A stretch of 10,435 bases of DNA. Source: Pigoraptor vietnamica. Its lineage: Eukaryota > Opisthokonta > Filasterea. The stretch covers positions 1 to 10,435 of the forward strand of contig CALSCQ010003190.1 of assembly GCA_943704525.1 (NCBI GenBank), written 5' to 3'. Under the pieces are notes generated by a model. It was given only the letters and a program-made list of their open reading frames with translations, was not told where the DNA came from and searched no databases. Of this stretch, positions 7,659-10,435 are shown piece by piece. Numbering within the stretch: position 1 is the stretch's first letter; each line of letters opens with the position of its first letter. The translations under genes were made by a program, and so were the position numbers.

Positions 7659-10105
7659 CTAAAGGACACAATGGCTATTGTAAGCATGGCAAATGTTGCC
7701 AGCATCGACTCCAGGGTTGCCCTTGAGAAGCCTGCGAGCAAAACCAATAACTACGTTAACAATGCAGCCCCGCAAGGGTCCAAGTGCGGGAGATGTGACG
7801 AAAGACAGAAACAACAGGATCGGTACTCACACCCCCGATGGTTCGATATCCGTGTTCAGTCCCTCGAGTCCGCGAAGGCGGTCGAACAAACCGTTCGGAA
7901 GAGATTCGATCCGATTCCACTCCAAGTTACTGCGAAACGGATTCAAAATGGATTGTTCAATGCACTTGCACTTGCAGAGGTAATTGTAAATTCACCGTGT
8001 ACGCAACACATGCACTCACAGCAACTTCAGCTCGGTCAGTTGATCGAACGTATGCTCAGCAATAAGTGCAATCTCGTTGTCGTCCAGGGTCCTAATTTCG
8101 CACACACACAGAGATGTCGGGTCAGTCAATCATAGACGCGCGCACAACGAGACCTAACTTGTGTGTGTATGCGCGAGTGACAGAGATGTGTGGGGCAAGG
8201 GGAAAGCAACAGAAAGAGCGAGAGAGAAGTGGGTGGGTGGGTGGGTTGGCGAGTGATGGAGAGACATCAAGAGATCAGGTCACTCAATCAATCTCAAGTC
8301 CCTAACACAAGGCTTCCTGCAACTCTGCCTACGCACAATTTCCGCAAGGACCTGAGCTTGTCGAACAATCCCCGAACAAGCGCCGTAATTCGATTGCCGC
8401 TGAGCATCCTGCTCGACGAAATTCACAACAACCAATTCTTAGTAACAAGGGAATCAACCAAGACCATTCTGTCGCAGACGGACACTCACAACGTCTTGAG
8501 CTGTTGCAGACTGTCGAAAATGCCAAGGGGCAGGACGGCCAAGTGGTTGTCACACACGTCCCTGAAAGCACGCATATCAAGCGAGTGAGATGTAAAAAGG
8601 TGCCGTGGCGCACGCAGATTAGGAAAGGCAGGGGACTCACAACTGCACAAGGCTGTAAAGGCCGCGGAAAAGGATGGGTGACATGGCCTTGAGCCCGTTG
8701 CTGCGAATGGACCTACATAGCACGAAAACGCATTCAAAACGTTAAAATTTTTGCGAACGCGTGCGGCTGATAGCGAACATAGTGAACAGGCTATTGAAAC
8801 CATATGACAACACCGGCCGCACAAAAAACTCACAGGTACTCCAACGAGGCAAGGTCCGCAAAGGCCTTCTCGTTCAACGACCTCAGAAAGTTCCTGTCCA
8901 GGGACCTTAAAAAGAATTTCTGTCGTGTAAATAACGGTATGATACATGCGCTCAACCCCGCACATTCAACCGGCGAGCAAAAACTCACAGAGACTTGAGG
9001 GTTGACAGGCCGTCGAAAGCCGGCAAAACCGACAATCTATTTTGGCTGAGGCTCCTGCAAGCGACCACACGAGGGTGAAAGGAAGAAAACGGAAGGAACG
9101 AAAACACTCCCACCGACACGTGGACATCCAAGCAAAAAGCCCCGCTGACTCACAGATGCAAAAGGGATCGCAACTCGATGAAGCTGCCGGGGGGGACGTC
9201 GGAGAGCATGTTTTCGCTCAGGCTCCTTCAGGTCCAATTAAACTGAGTTAATGTTGTGTAAAAAGAACCTCGAACAATGCGGAAGAACGGGCGAGCGCGG
9301 CACCCACAAATCAGTCAGGTTCGAAAGGCCCGCAAACACTCCAGTGGGAAGAGCACGGAGATGATTCCTACTGAGGTACCTGGCAAAGGTGAAGGCGTAT
9401 TAAAGAAAGGTCTGTTTTACAATAGACATGAGCGGGAACTTACAAAATGCGTAGTTTTCGGAGGTTGCGGAAAAGCCCGTCCGGTATGCTTGTAAGTCTA
9501 TTGGAATCCAGGCGCCTGAAAACACCGGCAACAAAGATCAGCCAACACAACTCACGGCATGCGCCATACTCATTCGCACGGAAAAGCACATATACTCATT
9601 CGCACGGAAAAGCACATGCGCGCACGCGCAGCGCCCACAACACTGAAGGAAGATGTAGATGGGGTCGCCACACTTTGTCAAGCCGGCACACTCACAGTAA
9701 CTCCAGGGACTCCAGACGATCAAAAAGTTCGGCTGGCAGCGACCAAAGCTCGTTGGTGCTCAGGTCCCTGTGTGTATTATGTAAGCGTTTTTGAGGTTGT
9801 TTGGGAAAATAACTCAATTACGCCACTCACAATTCCACAAGCCCCGTCAACGAATCGAAGACGCCCGCCTTGATGTACGATAGCCCTTTAAAAGACCAAG
9901 ACCTGACGTGGCATTAATTGAGAACGCGTCGTGTAAATTATGACGGACGAGCGATTAAGACCACTTACAGAGACGTTATGGTTTGGGGGTCGGCAAAGTG
10001 GCACTCGTTCACGCTCGACCCATCGCACGTGCAACTTGCAGGGCACGCGGACGCGGCCACTGTGGTCAATAAGCCCAAAAAAAGAGCCAACGAGAGGAAG
10101 CGCAT
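7659..10105 (-). CDS. Secreted leucine-rich-repeat protein, 14 exons, 364 aa
   Basis: Role unknown; LRR proteins of this build usually bind proteins outside the cell. Coding exons, 5' to 3': 10105-9969, 9902-9831, 9767-9696, 9515-9444, 9379-9308, 9225-9154, 9054-8989, 8905-8834, 8712-8641, 8561-8490, 8408-8337, 8091-8020, 7929-7831, 7731-7659 (stop TAG 7661-7659). They total 1095 nt in one frame. Exon 1 encodes a signal peptide (MRFLSLALFLGLLTTVAASA) and an LRR N-cap, CPASCTC...C, with Cys 21, 25, 27 and 35. Exons 2-13 each encode one LRR, e.g. NRLTSIPDGLFRNLRKLRIL or NHLAVLPLGIFDSLQQLKTL. Ten exons are 72 bp; exon 7 is 66 and exon 13 is 99. Exon 14 adds a tail with Cys 355 and 362, with no transmembrane or GPI signal. 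All introns are phase 2 and 63-245 bp, with donors GTGAGT/GTAAGT (GTGGGT and GTGCGT once each) and acceptors CAG, TAG or AAG. There is one N-glycosylation site, N138. Repeat 2's exon has Lys in place of the LRR Asn. The start ATG has A at -3. The LRR subfamily is uncertain. Confidence 0.9.
8231..8245 (+). other. G-quadruplex motif in the LRR gene's longest intron
   Basis: GGGTGGGTGGGTGGG: four G3 runs with single-T loops, a pattern known to fold into a very stable parallel quadruplex. It lies in the 245-bp intron (8336-8092) on the template strand, so the transcript carries the C-rich complement. An AG-rich tract precedes it at 8210-8229. Confidence 0.75.
9566..9617. repeat. Two perfect tandem copies of a 26-bp unit
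   Basis: Positions 9566-9591 and 9592-9617 are identical (beginning ATACTCATTCGCACGGAAAA). They lie in the 180-bp intron between the third and fourth coding exons of the LRR gene. This recent duplication partly explains why that intron is longer than its neighbours. Confidence 0.95.
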
Positions 10106-10132
10106 TCTTTCGTCGTTCTGGACGTTGTCGTG

Positions 10133-10177
10133 CTACGGTATTCGGTGCTTTGGATCAGCAAGCTCTTTCAACGGCAT
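10133..10177 (-). CDS. Upstream ORF in the LRR gene leader, 14 codons
   Basis: In the presumed 5' leader an ATG at 10177 opens a 14-codon frame (MPLKELADPKHRIP) closing at TAG 10135-10133, 27 bases before the main ATG. Its context is weak to moderate. Short uORFs often lower translation of the main frame. That it does so here is inference, and it depends on the true transcription start lying upstream of 10177. Confidence 0.4.
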   Translation of the reverse strand: MPLKELADPKHRIP

Positions 10178-10255
10178 GCACGAAGGACTATAAGTACAAT
10201 GTCGGAAATGCAGCGGTTTGCGGTGGACGACGGCGTTCAATTGCCGCCAAAGGTG

Positions 10256-10263
10256 CTTTATAG
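10256..10263 (-). promoter_or_regulatory. TATA box of the LRR gene (CTATAAAG)
   Basis: On the minus strand GGCTATAAAGCACC gives a consensus TATA box about 155 bases before the LRR start codon. Transcription would start near 10230, giving a leader of about 125 bases. No clear initiator sequence is seen there. Confidence 0.55.
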
Positions 10264-10280
10264 CCTTTGATTGCCGCGAA

Positions 10281-10290
10281 TATAAAAAAG
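10281..10290 (+). promoter_or_regulatory. Plus-strand TATA box (TATAAAAAAG)
   Basis: A TATA consensus facing right, about 97 bases before the ATG at 10378, would place a start near 10311. It lies some 20 bp from the opposite-facing TATA box of the LRR gene, suggesting a divergent promoter. It could also be A-rich chance sequence. Confidence 0.4.
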
Positions 10291-10330
10291 TGGTCTACTG
10301 TTGTGAAGTGCCGGTTTAGCCTTCACATAC

Positions 10331-10349
10331 GGGGCGGGGCGTCACGTGA
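10331..10349. promoter_or_regulatory. GC box and E-box-type palindrome
   Basis: GGGGCGGGGC (Sp1/KLF-type GC box) is followed at 10342-10349 by TCACGTGA, a perfect palindrome with a CACGTG core bound by bHLH-zip factors of the USF/MITF family. The pair lies upstream of the LRR gene's TATA box and downstream of the presumed plus-strand start. Confidence 0.45.
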
Positions 10350-10377
10350 TTGCACCCGCGGGGTTATTTGAATTCGA

Positions 10378-10435
10378 ATGGCCTTGCGTGCGGTCACCTC
10401 TTCTCTTCTTCTTTCCCTTTCACCGTTTATTGGTG
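10378..10435 (+). CDS. Possible start of a divergent gene with signal-peptide-like N-terminus (partial)
   Basis: An ATG at 10378 opens a frame to the window edge, reading MALRAVTSSLLLSLSPFIG: a basic residue followed by a Leu/Ser-rich hydrophobic run, as in a secretory signal peptide. It follows the plus-strand TATA box at a plausible distance, with a leader of about 67 bases. Against it, only 19 codons are visible, the base at -3 is C, and the pyrimidine-rich tract at 10395-10420 (CTTCTCTTCTTCTTTCCC) could itself give this composition or be part of an acceptor. No family can be named. Confidence 0.3.
   Translation, partial: MALRAVTSSLLLSLSPFIG

Noticed and set aside
7671-8135. 154-codon plus-strand ORF
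   Set aside because: It runs antisense across exons 12-14 of the LRR gene, whose splice sites and repeats explain the sequence far better.
8092-8336. An additional LRR exon in the 245-bp intron
   Set aside because: It contains only simple AG-rich and GGGT-rich sequence with no Leu pattern.
8486-8965. Minus-strand 159-codon ORF as a single-exon LRR gene
   Set aside because: It contains one true LRR (8561-8490), but the rest is intron and out-of-frame neighbouring exons. The spliced model accounts for all repeats.
9516-9695. An additional LRR exon in the 180-bp intron
   Set aside because: No LRR consensus is found in any minus-strand frame. The extra length is partly a 26-bp tandem duplication.

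Overview
The window looks like nuclear DNA of an animal. It holds spliced genes with consensus GT/AG junctions, a type II membrane GT31 glycosyltransferase exon, a secreted leucine-rich-repeat (LRR) protein split over many short exons, TATA-type promoters and a large satellite array. An invertebrate, perhaps an arthropod or chelicerate, would fit the moderately GC-rich sequence and the 63-245 bp introns. The sequence does not fix the taxon.

Layout from left to right. (1) 1-1105, minus strand: the first recognised coding exon of a GT31-type beta-1,3-galactosyltransferase-like gene. Its donor site is at 267/268, and the rest of the gene lies beyond the left edge. The start of the next intron carries a GT run and an 18-base G run. 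(2) About 1106-1654: upstream flank of that gene, with no recognisable gene. (3) About 1655-5995: a 4.3 kb satellite built from a basic unit of about 20 bp. The left part is a diverged 20-mer field. The right part is ordered into 71-bp units that pair into 142-bp higher-order units, with a rarer variant block recurring about every 0.85-1 kb. The long cysteine/valine-rich minus-strand frames here are by-products of a repeat that has no stop codons on that strand. (4) About 5996-7658: intergenic, with no gene I can support. (5) 7659-10105, minus strand: a complete 14-exon gene that ORF calling misses because most exons are 72 bp. It can be read directly: a signal peptide, a cysteine N-cap, twelve LRRs with one exon per repeat, and a short C-terminal tail. 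All 13 introns are phase 2 and the joined frame gives 364 residues. (6) 10133-10435: 5' leader with a small uORF, then two oppositely facing TATA boxes about 20 bp apart. At the right edge there is a possible plus-strand gene starting at 10378 with a signal-peptide-like beginning.

The most notable points are the one-repeat-per-exon LRR gene with fully symmetric phase-2 exons, and the nested 20/71/142-bp satellite. I see no CRISPR array, tRNA, rRNA or intact mobile element.
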